A program made the translations under genes and the position numbers. Shown piece by piece: positions 19,049 to 28,687 of a stretch of 64,000 bases of DNA (positions within the stretch are counted from its first letter, which is position 1; each line of letters begins with the position of its first letter). The notes under the pieces are model-generated. The model had not been told where the DNA came from. It saw only the letters and a list, made by a program, of their open reading frames with translations, and did no database searches. Source of the DNA: Rossellomorea vietnamensis (GTDB lineage Bacteria; Bacillota; Bacilli; Bacillales; Bacillaceae_B); contig NZ_VTEH01000006.1 of the NCBI RefSeq assembly GCF_008180615.1, forward strand, positions 63,040-127,039, in the 5' to 3' direction.

Positions 19049-20680
19049 TTGGAACTAAATTGGCAACAGATATTATTTGAGTTTTTTGGCGGGCTCGGTA
19101 TTTTCCTTTTCGGAATTAAGTACTTGGGCGACGGCCTGCAGAAATCTGCTGGTGACCGTCTGAGAGATATTCTTGATAAATTTACAACCAATCCTTTTAT
19201 GGGTGTTCTAGCCGGTATCTTTGTAACGGTATTATTACAGACAAGTACTGGTACGACAGTTTTGACTGTTGGATTGGTAAGTGCGGGCTTCATGACGCTT
19301 CGCCAGGCGATTGGCGTCATTATGGGTGCGAATATCGGTACTACTGTGACAGCCTTTATTATCGGTATTGACATCGGTGCATATGCACTGCCGATCATCG
19401 CCGCAGGTGCGGTATTAATTTTCTTCTTCAAGCATAAAAAGATTCAGTACTTTGGACAAATTACATTCGGTTTTGGTGCACTATTCCACGGATTAGAATT
19501 AATGAGTGGCGGAATGAAGCCGCTTCGTTCATTGGAGGCTTTTACTGACTTGACTGTCAGCATGAGTTCGAATCCGATTCTGGGGGTTGTTATCGGAACA
19601 GTGTTCACTGTGATAGTACAAAGTTCTTCAGCGACGATTGGAGTTCTGCAAGGCTTGTATGCAGAAAACTTAATATCAATCGATGCAGCTCTCCCTGTGT
19701 TATTCGGAGATAATATTGGGACAACAATTACTGCTGTTCTGGCTGCTATCGGAGCCTCTGTTGCTGCAAGAAGAGCCGCAGCTACACATGTGCTCTTTAA
19801 CTTGATTGGGACAACGATTTTCTTAATTGTGCTTCCGTTATACGAACGACTGATTTTGTTCTTTAAGAGTTCACTCGATTTGAACCCTGAAATGACTATT
19901 GCCTTTGCACATGGTACGTTCAACTTGACAAATACCATTATTCAATTTCCTTTTATCGCTTTGCTTGCAGTGATTGTGACAAAGCTTATACCGGGAGAGG
20001 ATGCATTAGTTGAATACAAGCCAAGGCACCTGGACCCATTATTTATTGAACAATCTCCTTCAATTGCACTTGGACAGGCTAAGGAAGAAGTTATCCGAAT
20101 GGGAGAATTGTCGGTAAAGGGACTAGAGGAATCCCATAAGTTCCTTGAAAATAAAAATAACAAGCATTCTGAAGTTGCATATCAAATCGAAGATGCCATA
20201 AATAATATGGATAAAAAAATAACGAATTATTTGGTTGATATTTCTGCTGCTTCTCTTACAGATGAAGAATCTGAAAGACATTCGATCTTGATGGATACTG
20301 TAAGAGATATCGAGCGGATTGGCGATCACTTTGAAAATATCCTGGAACTGGTGGAATACCAGCAGGCAAATAAAGTGAAAATCACAGAAGATGCAATGAC
20401 AGATTTAAATGTAATGTTCAATTTGACAGTTGAAACGGTGAAGAAGGCAGTTTCTTCTCTTGATACAAATGATCATAGTCTTGCCCGTGAAGTGGCTGAA
20501 AAAGAAGACCTCATTGATAAAATGGAACGGAAACTTCGAAAACAGCATATCCTTCGCCTTAATGAAGGGTTATGTTCCGGCCAGGCAGGGATCGTTTACG
20601 TGGATATAATCAGTAACCTTGAGCGTATCGGCGATCATGCTGTCAATATTGCTGAAGCGGTATTGGGAGAAAACGAGTAA
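19049..20680 (+). CDS. Na/Pi cotransporter family protein with PhoU-like domain
   Basis: A 543-residue protein: two homologous membrane halves typical of the Na+/phosphate cotransporter (NptA/PNaS) family, each with a QTSTGTT or QSSSATIG motif (near residues 65 and 195), then a cytoplasmic PhoU-like helical domain (about 345-540). TTG at 19049 follows AGGGG at 19034-19038 with suitable spacing; TTG at 19040 is the alternative. It likely imports or exports phosphate; the PhoU-like tail suggests phosphate-linked control. It is not in the B. subtilis order and lies 6 kb ahead of pstS. Confidence 0.88.
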   Translation: MELNWQQILFEFFGGLGIFLFGIKYLGDGLQKSAGDRLRDILDKFTTNPFMGVLAGIFVTVLLQTSTGTTVLTVGLVSAGFMTLRQAIGVIMGANIGTTVTAFIIGIDIGAYALPIIAAGAVLIFFFKHKKIQYFGQITFGFGALFHGLELMSGGMKPLRSLEAFTDLTVSMSSNPILGVVIGTVFTVIVQSSSATIGVLQGLYAENLISIDAALPVLFGDNIGTTITAVLAAIGASVAARRAAATHVLFNLIGTTIFLIVLPLYERLILFFKSSLDLNPEMTIAFAHGTFNLTNTIIQFPFIALLAVIVTKLIPGEDALVEYKPRHLDPLFIEQSPSIALGQAKEEVIRMGELSVKGLEESHKFLENKNNKHSEVAYQIEDAINNMDKKITNYLVDISAASLTDEESERHSILMDTVRDIERIGDHFENILELVEYQQANKVKITEDAMTDLNVMFNLTVETVKKAVSSLDTNDHSLAREVAEKEDLIDKMERKLRKQHILRLNEGLCSGQAGIVYVDIISNLERIGDHAVNIAEAVLGENE

Positions 20681-20696
20681 TTTAGAGTGTATAATA

Positions 20697-20740
20697 GGAC
20701 TGACCAGAGGTGTACTGCCTCTTGGCCAGTCCTTTTGTTT
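20697..20740 (+). terminator. Terminator of the Na/Pi cotransporter gene
   Basis: GGACTGACCAGAGG / CCTCTTGGCCAGTCC stem with a 7-nt loop, followed by TTTTGTTTT. Confidence 0.85.
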
Positions 20741-20755
20741 TAGGAGGAAATAAAT

Positions 20756-21235
20756 TTGGAGATTATTTACTGGGCTATAATTATTCTGTTGATTGCGGCA
20801 TCATTCATTGGATTAGTCTATCCGATTATTCCGAGTGTATTGGTTCTGCTTGGAGCCTTTCTTCTTTATGGAGTGCTATTCAGCTTTGAACCATTCAGTT
20901 TATTATTTTGGATTATTCAAGGTTTGTTCGTTGTGCTGCTATTCGGGGCCGACTATGCAGCAAATATGCTTGGAATAAAAAGGTATGGAGGGACCAAAGC
21001 GGGCATCTGGGGAAGCACGATTGGATTGATCATAGGTCCATTTGTCATCCCGGTAGTGGGTATTATTGCCGGACCATTCCTTGGAGCGGTGCTGGGTGAA
21101 ATGCTTGTGAATCGCACAGGTTTTAAACAGGCCCTGAAAGTTGGGACTGGGTCTCTGATCGGGTTCATCTCAAGTGTTTTTACCAAAGGGATCATACAGA
21201 CCATCATGGTTATCTATTTTGTAATAGTCGTATAA
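20756..21235 (+). CDS. yqgC: DUF456 family membrane protein YqgC
   Basis: A 159-residue protein with four or five membrane segments, DUF456 family. Gly-rich motifs KRYGGTKAGIWGSTIG and GPFLGAVLGEM are typical. TTG start, supported by AGGAGG at 20742-20747. Function unknown. Confidence 0.88.
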   Translation: MEIIYWAIIILLIAASFIGLVYPIIPSVLVLLGAFLLYGVLFSFEPFSLLFWIIQGLFVVLLFGADYAANMLGIKRYGGTKAGIWGSTIGLIIGPFVIPVVGIIAGPFLGAVLGEMLVNRTGFKQALKVGTGSLIGFISSVFTKGIIQTIMVIYFVIVV

Positions 21236-21557
21236 GCAGGGGTTGTTAAGGAGATATGTCCCTCGCGCTTCCAAGATAAATAGCACTGTGTAATTGGGAG
21301 AAAAAGAGGAAGTTCATTATTCACCCATGCACATGATCAGCTTTTGGGGGAACAGAGGAAATTAGAAAAACTTTGAGGACCATCAGGAATAGAAAGGATT
21401 GTTTTGGCTATGATAAACATGTCATCAAACCTATTATCTATTCCAATTTTAATAATCCGAGCATTTCGTTTGATGGAATAAGCTAAATTTGGTAATCTAA
21501 AAATGAACAAGGCGGAATCAATAAGGATTCCAAATATTACATAGGGAGGAATATATC
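21236..21557. other. Intergenic region upstream of sodA
   Basis: About 320 bp without a gene. No strong promoter could be fixed; sodA has its own GGGAGG ribosome site at 21543-21548. Nothing else recognised. Confidence 0.4.
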
Positions 21558-22166
21558 ATGGCATTTGAATTACCGCAATTACCGTATGCTTACGATGCAC
21601 TAGAACCTCATATCGACAAGGAAACAATGAACATCCACCATACGAAGCACCACAATGCTTATGTAACTAAATTGAACGATGCACTTCAAGGAAACGACGA
21701 ACTTCTAAGCAAATCAGTAGAAGAAGTTGTTGCAAACCTTGATGCTGTTCCAGAAGGTGCACGCACTGCAGTCCGCAATAACGGCGGCGGCCATGCAAAC
21801 CACTCTTTATTCTGGACGATTCTGACTCCAAACGGCGGCGGAAACCCTGAAGGTGAATTGGCGAGCGCAATTGAAAGCAAGTTCGGCAGCTTTGAGAAGT
21901 TCAAAGAAGAATTTGCTGCAGCAGGTGCAGGCCGTTTCGGTTCTGGCTGGGCTTGGCTGGTAGTAAACAATGGCGAGCTTGAAGTTACAAGCACGTTAAA
22001 CCAGGATTCTCCTTTAATGGATGGCAAGACACCGGTTCTTGGATTAGATGTTTGGGAGCATGCATACTACCTTAACTACCAAAACCGTCGTCCTGACTAC
22101 ATCAATGCATTCTGGAATGTAGTGAACTGGGAAGAGGTTTCTAAACGATACAGCGCAGCAAAATAA
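21558..22166 (+). CDS. sodA: Superoxide dismutase [Mn]
   Basis: A 202-residue Mn/Fe superoxide dismutase. Metal ligands are in [10 protein letters not shown] (His near 27), NHSLFW (His near 82), and the C-terminal signature [11 protein letters not shown] (Asp and His near 164-168). Length and GGGHANHS context fit the Bacillus manganese form. Strongly adapted codon use (many GCA, GAA, AAC) fits high expression. Monocistronic with terminator. Confidence 0.96.
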   Translation: MAFELPQLPYAYDALEPHIDKETMNIHHTKHHNAYVTKLNDALQGNDELLSKSVEEVVANLDAVPEGARTAVRNNGGGHANHSLFWTILTPNGGGNPEGELASAIESKFGSFEKFKEEFAAAGAGRFGSGWAWLVVNNGELEVTSTLNQDSPLMDGKTPVLGLDVWEHAYYLNYQNRRPDYINAFWNVVNWEEVSKRYSAAK

Positions 22167-22171
22167 TATGC

Positions 22172-22206
22172 AAAAAAGAGGGTCCTTACGGGATCCTCTT
22201 TTTTTA
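22172..22206 (+). terminator. Terminator of sodA
   Basis: AAAAAAGAGGGTCC, loop TTACG, GGATCCTCTTTTTTT with one G-T pair. Confidence 0.85.
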
Positions 22207-22334
22207 TGTCTGTGATAAAAATCGATAATACTGATCGTTCTTCTATTCTGACTGCAGCCTTATGACCCTTCTTTTTTTAATGGGTATAAGTTAGGTCCCT
22301 TTTTCAAAAAATAAGATTACGAAAAAGGGGAGTA

Positions 22335-23558
22335 ATGCAAATGACCAGGTTTAAAAAGCTTTTAGGTGATATTGAATTAAAAAGGGATATTATGTTTTTA
22401 CTGTTGATAGGCGGCTTGTATTCCATGAGCGTGGCATTGTCCAACACATTTGTGAACATTTATTTATGGAAACAGTCAGGAGAATTTATAGACCTCGGAA
22501 TTTATAACTTGACGGTTGTCATTTTCCAGCCGTTAACCTTTATATTGGCTGGCAGATGGGCCAAAAAGATTGACAGGGTGATTGTGCTGAGAATTGGCGT
22601 CATTTTTTTGGCTGCTTTCTATTTATCTGTGCTGTTTTTTGGGGAAAATGCAGGTGAAAATCTGGTGATTCTGGGTGCACTCCTTGGAATTGGTTATGGC
22701 TTTTACTGGCTGGCTTTCAATGTTCTTACTTTCGAAATCACCGAACCGGAAACACGTGATTTTTTTAACGGTTTTTTAGGAACATTGACTTCGGCAGGCG
22801 GTATGGTAGGGCCTATACTTGCAGGATATATCATATCAAGGTTTACATCATTTCAAGGATACACAATTGTCTTTGGAATCTCTTTAGGGCTTTTCTCCCT
22901 GGCTGTCATTTTGAGCTTCTTCTTAAAAAGGCGCCCGGCACATGGAAGGTATTGTTTTACGAGGATTCTTAAAGAAAGAAAAAATAATGAGAACTGGAAA
23001 CTGATAACAAACGCTCATTTCTTTCAAGGATTGAGGGAAGGGACGTTTATATTTGTTATTTCGGTGTTTGTTTTTATCAGCACCGGAAGTGAGTTTGCAA
23101 TAGGTACTTTTGGCTTGATTAATTCAGGGATTGCTTTTGTAGGTTATTATTTGACTTCAAGGCTGATCAAAAAAAGATATCGAAAAAAGTCGATCTTGGC
23201 AGGCGGTTTGATTCTATATGCAGCCATCTTCTTGATCGTGTTTGACTTAACCTATGCCAAGCTCCTTCTATATGCAGGAATCATAGCCGTAGCATACCCA
23301 TTACTGCTAGTTCCATATATTTCCATGACCTATGATGTCATCGGAAAAGGCTGGAAAGCTGCTGAGATGAGGATTGAATACATTGTGGTAAGAGAAATTT
23401 TCCTTAACTTAGGAAGAATAGTTTCCATATTGGCATTTATCTTTGCCATTACATTCTTCAATGAGGATAAAAGCATACCAATCCTGCTGCTCATACTGGG
23501 GTCGGGACACAGCCTCATCTATCTATTCATCCGGAAAATTAATTTGTCCATAACTTAG
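22335..23558 (+). CDS. yqgE: MFS transporter YqgE
   Basis: A 407-residue major facilitator superfamily protein with about twelve membrane segments and central basic loop (KRRPAHGRY, then ILKERKNN near 200-215). The MFS loop motif appears as GRWAKKIDR near 76. Substrate unknown. It keeps the B. subtilis position between sodA and pbpA. Confidence 0.87.
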   Translation: MQMTRFKKLLGDIELKRDIMFLLLIGGLYSMSVALSNTFVNIYLWKQSGEFIDLGIYNLTVVIFQPLTFILAGRWAKKIDRVIVLRIGVIFLAAFYLSVLFFGENAGENLVILGALLGIGYGFYWLAFNVLTFEITEPETRDFFNGFLGTLTSAGGMVGPILAGYIISRFTSFQGYTIVFGISLGLFSLAVILSFFLKRRPAHGRYCFTRILKERKNNENWKLITNAHFFQGLREGTFIFVISVFVFISTGSEFAIGTFGLINSGIAFVGYYLTSRLIKKRYRKKSILAGGLILYAAIFLIVFDLTYAKLLLYAGIIAVAYPLLLVPYISMTYDVIGKGWKAAEMRIEYIVVREIFLNLGRIVSILAFIFAITFFNEDKSIPILLLILGSGHSLIYLFIRKINLSIT

Positions 23559-23564
23559 TGATTC

Positions 23565-23590
23565 AAGCAGGAAGGGCGCCCTTTCTGCTT
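23565..23590 (+). terminator. Hairpin downstream of yqgE
   Basis: AAGCAGGAAGGGC / GCCCTTTCTGCTT is a strong stem but only a weak T-tract (GTTGTGCTT) follows. Confidence 0.5.
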
Positions 23591-24148
23591 GTTGTGCTTC
23601 AGAGGGAGCATTGAATCTTTTAATAGCCAAAGCCATGCTGTCAGCAGTTGCAGACGCCCTATGACTCCAATAAAAGTGATAATGACTAGTCAAAAACGGT
23701 GGCAGGCAGCTCAATGTTCAGAAATGTGCGCAGGCTGCATCGAATCCTCAAAAAGCGAAATCGGTTCAGTCTGACAGTATGAAATCCTCAAAAGTGAAAT
23801 TGATGCCCTCAGAAGCAGCTTAAAAAGCATTGAAAAACTAAAATTGAAGCAGTCAACAGTATTTGCAGGTCCGCCGGCACAATTATGCTATTACTGAATC
23901 AGTTAATCCTCCATTTTGTAGCAGCAAGTCTTCCGATAACAAAATAACATTAGCCTCGCTTTAATGCCTGCTTTTAATAATTATCCAAGGAATTTAAATA
24001 AAAAATAAACTAGAGCAGAATTGGAAAAATTTTATTATATATCCATCAGTTGTTATGGGTGGAAAAGGTCCTTTTTTTTCTATACTATAGAGTATATGAG
24101 AATGGATATGAATTTTTGGAATTAATATAGAGGAAGGACTGGAAAAGC
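23591..24148. other. Intergenic region upstream of pbpA
   Basis: About 560 bp. Contains short coding-like fragments (for example a 40-codon frame near 23775-23895 without a start) and a duplicated phrase AATCCTCAAAA-GTGAAAT, possibly a decayed gene. At 24080-24096 lies TATACTATAGAGTATA, a 6-4-6 palindrome whose left half is also a good -10 box for pbpA. Confidence 0.4.
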
Positions 24149-26353
24149 TTGAAAAACACTAAGAAAAAGAAAAAGACACATGTGCCTGCTCGTATGAACC
24201 TCTTGTTTTTTGCGGTCTTTTTATTATTTTCTTTACTGATCCTGCGGCTTGGACTGGTGCAGATCGTGTCAGGGGAAGAGTATAAGCGGGAAGTGGAAAG
24301 AACAGAAGATGTATTAGTCAATAACAGCGTGCCAAGAGGGAAGATTTACGACCGCGTTGGTAATGTTATTGTTGATAACACACCGATGAACGCCATAACT
24401 TATACAAGGACCCAATCTACAAAATCCCAAGATATGATCAAGGTGGCCCGCAGTCTTGCCCAATTGATTGAAATGGATACAGAGGCTGTGAGGGACCGGG
24501 ATAAGAAAGATTACTGGATGCTGATCAACAAAGAGGAAGCCGATGAAAAAGTTTCAGCAGAAGAGAAAGCGGAGATCGGCAGCGATGACGAACTATCTCA
24601 GGATGAGATCAATGCAAAAATTTATCAGCTGACTTTAGACAGAATCACAGAAGCGGATCTGAACTCTCTGTCTGAGCAAGACCTTGAGGATCTCGCCATC
24701 TTCCGTGAAATGAACAGTGGATATGCTCTTTCTCCACAGATGGTCAAGAATAAAGGGGTCACCCAAGAAGAATTTGCAAGAGTGAGTGAGCATCTTTCCG
24801 AGCTTCCAGGCGTGAATACGACCACAGACTGGGAAAGGACTTATGTATTTGATAAGACCCTGAGATCCATCCTTGGAAATGTGTCTTCTTCCAGAGAAGG
24901 ACTTCCAAGGGAAATGGTAGATTACTATTTAGCAAGAGACTACACACGTAATGACCGGGTGGGGCAAACTTACCTGGAGCTTCAATATGAAGATGTATTA
25001 AAAGGGCAAAAAGAAAAAATTAAAAATATCACTAAAGACGGAAGTGTCCTGGAATCTGTACTGATGCAGGAAGGTCAGCGCGGAAAAGATGTTGTGCTGA
25101 CAATCGATATGGAATTGCAGCAGGAAGTGGAAAAAATCGTCACAGAAGAGCTGCTGAAAAATGTTAGCAACCCGCAGTCGTCCCATCTTGACCGGGCATT
25201 TGTAGTCTTAATGGATCCGAATACAGGTGAAGTACTGGCAATGGTCGGAAAGAGATATGCCAAGGATCCTAAAACAGGAGAGTATGGGATTCAGGATTAT
25301 GCACTCGGCACATATACGAGTTTTTATGAGGTTGGATCAGTTGTAAAGGGTGCAACAGTATTGACTGGTTATATGACTGGTGTGCTCCAGCCTGGAGAAA
25401 CCATCCTCGATGAACCAATTAAGCTTAAAGGCACCAAGGTTAAGAAGTCTTGGTACGGAGGCTCTCGGTCCTTGACTGACCAGCAAGCCCTTGAGGTTTC
25501 TTCCAATGGCTACATGTGGAAGGTTGCGATGAGGATAGGAGGCAACCCTAATTACGTTCGTGATGCAGCCATCAGCGGGGATGCAAAGGACCTTGATAAC
25601 ATGAGGAACCATTTTGCCCAGTTCGGCCTTGGTGTCAATACTGGTATTGATTTGCCCGGTGAAGTGAACGGATATAAGGGAAGTTTTTATACACCTGGGA
25701 ACATGATGGACTTTGCTATTGGTCAGTTCGATACGTATACACCGATGCAGCTTGCTCAATATGTCTCTACTATTGCCAATGACGGCTACCGAGTAAAGCC
25801 GCACATCCTTAAGGAGATTCGAAAGCCGACGGGCGATAAAGAAAACATGGGACCGATCGAAACGGTCAAACAGCCCGAGATTATGAACAAAGTCAATGTT
25901 TCGCAAGCCCAGATAGAACACGTACAACAGGGTTTTTACCGTGTTTACAACAATCAGGATGGTACTGCCTACAGAGAATTCAACGATGCCCCTTATGTAG
26001 CAGCAGGGAAATCGGGTACCGCTGAAGCCCGGTATAGAGATCCTGCAACAGGAAACTATTATGACACGTATAATACAACACTGATAGGCTATGCTCCTTA
26101 TGATCAGCCGGAAGTCGCTTTTTCTACAGTGGTGCCGTGGTCTCATAATGGCCAGCAAGATCCATACATTAATAAGAACATTTCAAGAAAAGTTATGGAT
26201 AAATATTTTGACTTGAAGAAAGAACGTGAAGAAGAGGGATTGAACTCTTTAGAAGTAGAAAGAAAAGTGGAGAATGTTGATGAAGCAGAAGAACTGCAAG
26301 AGGAAACAAGAGAAGAAAACGCAGCAGGTGAAAGTACAACTGAAGAAGAGTAA
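24149..26353 (+). CDS. pbpA: Penicillin-binding protein 2 (class B transpeptidase)
   Basis: A 734-residue class B PBP that cross-links peptidoglycan during cylindrical growth. Basic N-terminus, one membrane anchor (about 18-40), the PBP dimer domain (motif VPRGKIYDRVGNVI near 61-75), then the transpeptidase domain with SVVK (active-site Ser near 398), SSN and KSGT (near 620). An acidic Glu-rich tail (about 690-734) is an addition. TTG start with AGGAAGG upstream. It is next to pst genes as in B. subtilis. Confidence 0.94.
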   Translation: MKNTKKKKKTHVPARMNLLFFAVFLLFSLLILRLGLVQIVSGEEYKREVERTEDVLVNNSVPRGKIYDRVGNVIVDNTPMNAITYTRTQSTKSQDMIKVARSLAQLIEMDTEAVRDRDKKDYWMLINKEEADEKVSAEEKAEIGSDDELSQDEINAKIYQLTLDRITEADLNSLSEQDLEDLAIFREMNSGYALSPQMVKNKGVTQEEFARVSEHLSELPGVNTTTDWERTYVFDKTLRSILGNVSSSREGLPREMVDYYLARDYTRNDRVGQTYLELQYEDVLKGQKEKIKNITKDGSVLESVLMQEGQRGKDVVLTIDMELQQEVEKIVTEELLKNVSNPQSSHLDRAFVVLMDPNTGEVLAMVGKRYAKDPKTGEYGIQDYALGTYTSFYEVGSVVKGATVLTGYMTGVLQPGETILDEPIKLKGTKVKKSWYGGSRSLTDQQALEVSSNGYMWKVAMRIGGNPNYVRDAAISGDAKDLDNMRNHFAQFGLGVNTGIDLPGEVNGYKGSFYTPGNMMDFAIGQFDTYTPMQLAQYVSTIANDGYRVKPHILKEIRKPTGDKENMGPIETVKQPEIMNKVNVSQAQIEHVQQGFYRVYNNQDGTAYREFNDAPYVAAGKSGTAEARYRDPATGNYYDTYNTTLIGYAPYDQPEVAFSTVVPWSHNGQQDPYINKNISRKVMDKYFDLKKEREEEGLNSLEVERKVENVDEAEELQEETREENAAGESTTEEE

Positions 26354-26360
26354 GCGATAA

Positions 26361-26394
26361 GAGACCTTCCTTAAATGGAGGGTTTCTTTTTTTT
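26361..26394 (+). terminator. Terminator of pbpA
   Basis: GAGACCTTCC / GGAGGGTTTC imperfect stem, then eight or more T. Confidence 0.75.
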
Positions 26395-26484
26395 TATGAA
26401 TAAATACCCGGGATATTCAAATAATATCTATAATTCGATAAAATTTTCCGAAATTCAATGGAATTAAGCAAGAAATAAGTCGAA

Positions 26485-26523
26485 TTTACAAAAGCTTTAC
26501 AATCGATTAAAACCGGATTAACA
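26485..26523 (+). promoter_or_regulatory. PhoP box of the pst operon
   Basis: Four direct hexamers TTTACA, TTTACA, TTAAAA, TTAACA start at 26485, 26496, 26507 and 26518, each separated by exactly 5 bp (11-bp period). This is the classic arrangement bound by phosphorylated PhoP under phosphate starvation. It lies about 65 bp ahead of pstS. Confidence 0.85.
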
Positions 26524-26585
26524 CTTCTCTATTATTCTATTACTCGTAGGACAAAAACAAAAATTTCTTTAGGGGGAATTTAGGA

Positions 26586-27614
26586 ATGAAGAACTTCAAA
26601 GGACTACTTCTTCTAGTAGTAATGGCAGCACTAGTAATGTTCACAGCTGCTTGTGGATCTAACAATGGAAACAATGCTGGAAACAATGCTGCTAACAATG
26701 GCGGTAACACGGACACAGGAAATAACGGCGGCAGCGCTGACAGCGAAGAAACAGCTTCACTTGAAGGAAGCGTTGTAATTGATGGTTCTGGTACTGTATA
26801 TCCGTTCATGGCTCAAATGGCTGAAAACTATATGGGTGAAAATGGAGATGTTTCTGTAGAAGTCAGCCGTGCTGGTACATCTGCAGGGTTCAAAAAGTTC
26901 TTAGTTGAAGAAGGCGGAACAGACTTCAACGATGCTTCCCGTGAAATTAAAGACGAAGAAAAAACTACAGCTGAAGATCTTGGTATGGAAGTAATGGAAT
27001 TACAAGTTGCGCTTGATGGTTTGACTTTCGTAATCAACCCTGAAAATGACTGGGCAACTGAAATGACTCAAGAAGACGTTGTAAACATCTTCCTTGCTGA
27101 AGGTGGAGTAACAAAATGGTCTGATATCAACCCTGAATGGCCGGATGAAGAAATCAAGCCAATGGGTCCAAACGAAAACCATGGTACGAATGAATTCATG
27201 TTTGAAACAATCATGGAAGAAAAAGATTTTGTTGACGGTGTAAACCTGCAACAAGAATACTCAACTCTTGTTGACCTTGTTTCTAAAGACAAAAATGCAA
27301 TCGCGTTCTTCGGATTTGGTTACTATGACAACAACAAAGATAAAATCAATGCTGTAAATGTTGACTTTGGCGATGGTCCTGTAGAGCCTAACCTTGACAC
27401 AATCGGATTAAGCGAAGATTTTGCATACAGCCCATTTACACGTCCAGTATTTACTTACCTGAATGTGAATATGGCTAAAGAAAAGCCACAAGTTCTTGAC
27501 TATGCAAAATACACAATGAACAATGCTCAAGACGTAGCTACTGCAACAGGTTTTGCTCCTCTAGCAGATGAGACTATCGAAGAAAGCCTAGCTAAATTAG
27601 AAGAAATTCAATAA
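26586..27614 (+). CDS. pstS: Phosphate ABC transporter, substrate-binding lipoprotein
   Basis: A 342-residue PstS. Signal peptide ends in a lipobox (FTAACGS, lipid Cys20), followed by an Asn/Gly-rich linker (22-50). Phosphate-binding motifs include DGSGTVYPF (about 66) and SRAGTSAGFKKF (about 95). It captures phosphate outside the cell for PstCAB. GGGGG ribosome site precedes the ATG. Regulated by the PhoP box just upstream. Confidence 0.96.
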   Translation: MKNFKGLLLLVVMAALVMFTAACGSNNGNNAGNNAANNGGNTDTGNNGGSADSEETASLEGSVVIDGSGTVYPFMAQMAENYMGENGDVSVEVSRAGTSAGFKKFLVEEGGTDFNDASREIKDEEKTTAEDLGMEVMELQVALDGLTFVINPENDWATEMTQEDVVNIFLAEGGVTKWSDINPEWPDEEIKPMGPNENHGTNEFMFETIMEEKDFVDGVNLQQEYSTLVDLVSKDKNAIAFFGFGYYDNNKDKINAVNVDFGDGPVEPNLDTIGLSEDFAYSPFTRPVFTYLNVNMAKEKPQVLDYAKYTMNNAQDVATATGFAPLADETIEESLAKLEEIQ

Positions 27615-27737
27615 TAATTTGAGTCGAACTGTACGCTGAGAAGATGAGAAGATAATTCCTTCTCATCTTCTTGTGTGTTATTAAAATAAGAGTAATTTTC
27701 TTCCTCAAGGGATGAAGGATGAAAGGGGTTATCAACC

Positions 27738-28685
27738 ATGAAGGATTCTGGAACAAATGGCAAAATAAATGTTCGGGAAATGATTGAAGAAAAGAAAAGT
27801 ACACTGAACATTAATTCTGTCATGGAAAAATTCATTCCGAAATTCTTATTTGCCATTGCGGCGATATCGATTTTCACGACTATTGGAATTGTTTTCACCT
27901 TATTAGCAGAAACAGTTAACTTTTTTAGGAATGTTCCCTTCTTGGACTTTTTCACAGGAACAGAATTGAATCCAATCGGAAGAGAACCGCAGTTTGGGGT
28001 ACTGCCGTTGCTCACTGGTACGATTATCTCTTCTGTCATTGCTATGTTTGTAGCGATTCCAGTTGGATTAATGTCTGCTGTATATTTAAGTGAATATGCT
28101 TCAGATAGAGTAAGAAAAACACTGAAACCGATATTGGAAATCCTTGCTGGAATTCCAACAATAGTCTATGGATTCTTTGCATTTACATTTGTGACTCCTC
28201 TAATAAGATCATTTATTCCTGCAGTAGAGCCTACGAATATCCTCAGTCCAGGAATAGTAATGGGAATTATGATCATCCCGATGGTAGCATCTCTTTCTGA
28301 GGACGCGATGAGTTCTGTGCCCAACTCAATGAGAGAAGGAGCACTTGCACTTGGTGCAACAAAACTCGAAGTAACCTGGAAAGTAGTTATTCCTGCTGCT
28401 ATTTCTGGAATAATATCTTCCTTTGTACTTGGTATATCCCGTGCGATTGGAGAAACGATGATTGTTACGATTGCTTCTGGAAGCAATAAGAATTTCACGT
28501 TTGACATCACCCAGTCCATGCAGACTATGACTGCTTATATAGTAGAAGTAACCGGTGGAGAAGCAGCAGCCGGAACAACGATTTACTACAGCTTATACGC
28601 TGTGGCGATGACTTTGTTTGTGTTCACTTTGATCATGAACTTGATTGCACAATATATTTCTCGTAGATTCAGGGAGGAATATTAA
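27738..28685 (+). CDS. pstC: Phosphate ABC transporter, permease PstC
   Basis: A 315-residue permease with six membrane segments and the EAA-type loop LGATKLEVTWKVVIPAA. Long hydrophilic N-terminus (1-35) typical of Bacillus PstC. Three bases separate it from pstA. AAAGGGG lies ahead of the ATG. Confidence 0.95.
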   Translation: MKDSGTNGKINVREMIEEKKSTLNINSVMEKFIPKFLFAIAAISIFTTIGIVFTLLAETVNFFRNVPFLDFFTGTELNPIGREPQFGVLPLLTGTIISSVIAMFVAIPVGLMSAVYLSEYASDRVRKTLKPILEILAGIPTIVYGFFAFTFVTPLIRSFIPAVEPTNILSPGIVMGIMIIPMVASLSEDAMSSVPNSMREGALALGATKLEVTWKVVIPAAISGIISSFVLGISRAIGETMIVTIASGSNKNFTFDITQSMQTMTAYIVEVTGGEAAAGTTIYYSLYAVAMTLFVFTLIMNLIAQYISRRFREEY

Positions 28686-28687
28686 TT

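Noticed and set aside
23589..23900. Coding-like fragments between yqgE and pbpA (coiled-coil-like 40 codons, repeated IESSKSEIG / EILKSEID phrases)
   Set aside because: Frames are interrupted and lack starts; could be a decayed gene but no parent family is recognised.
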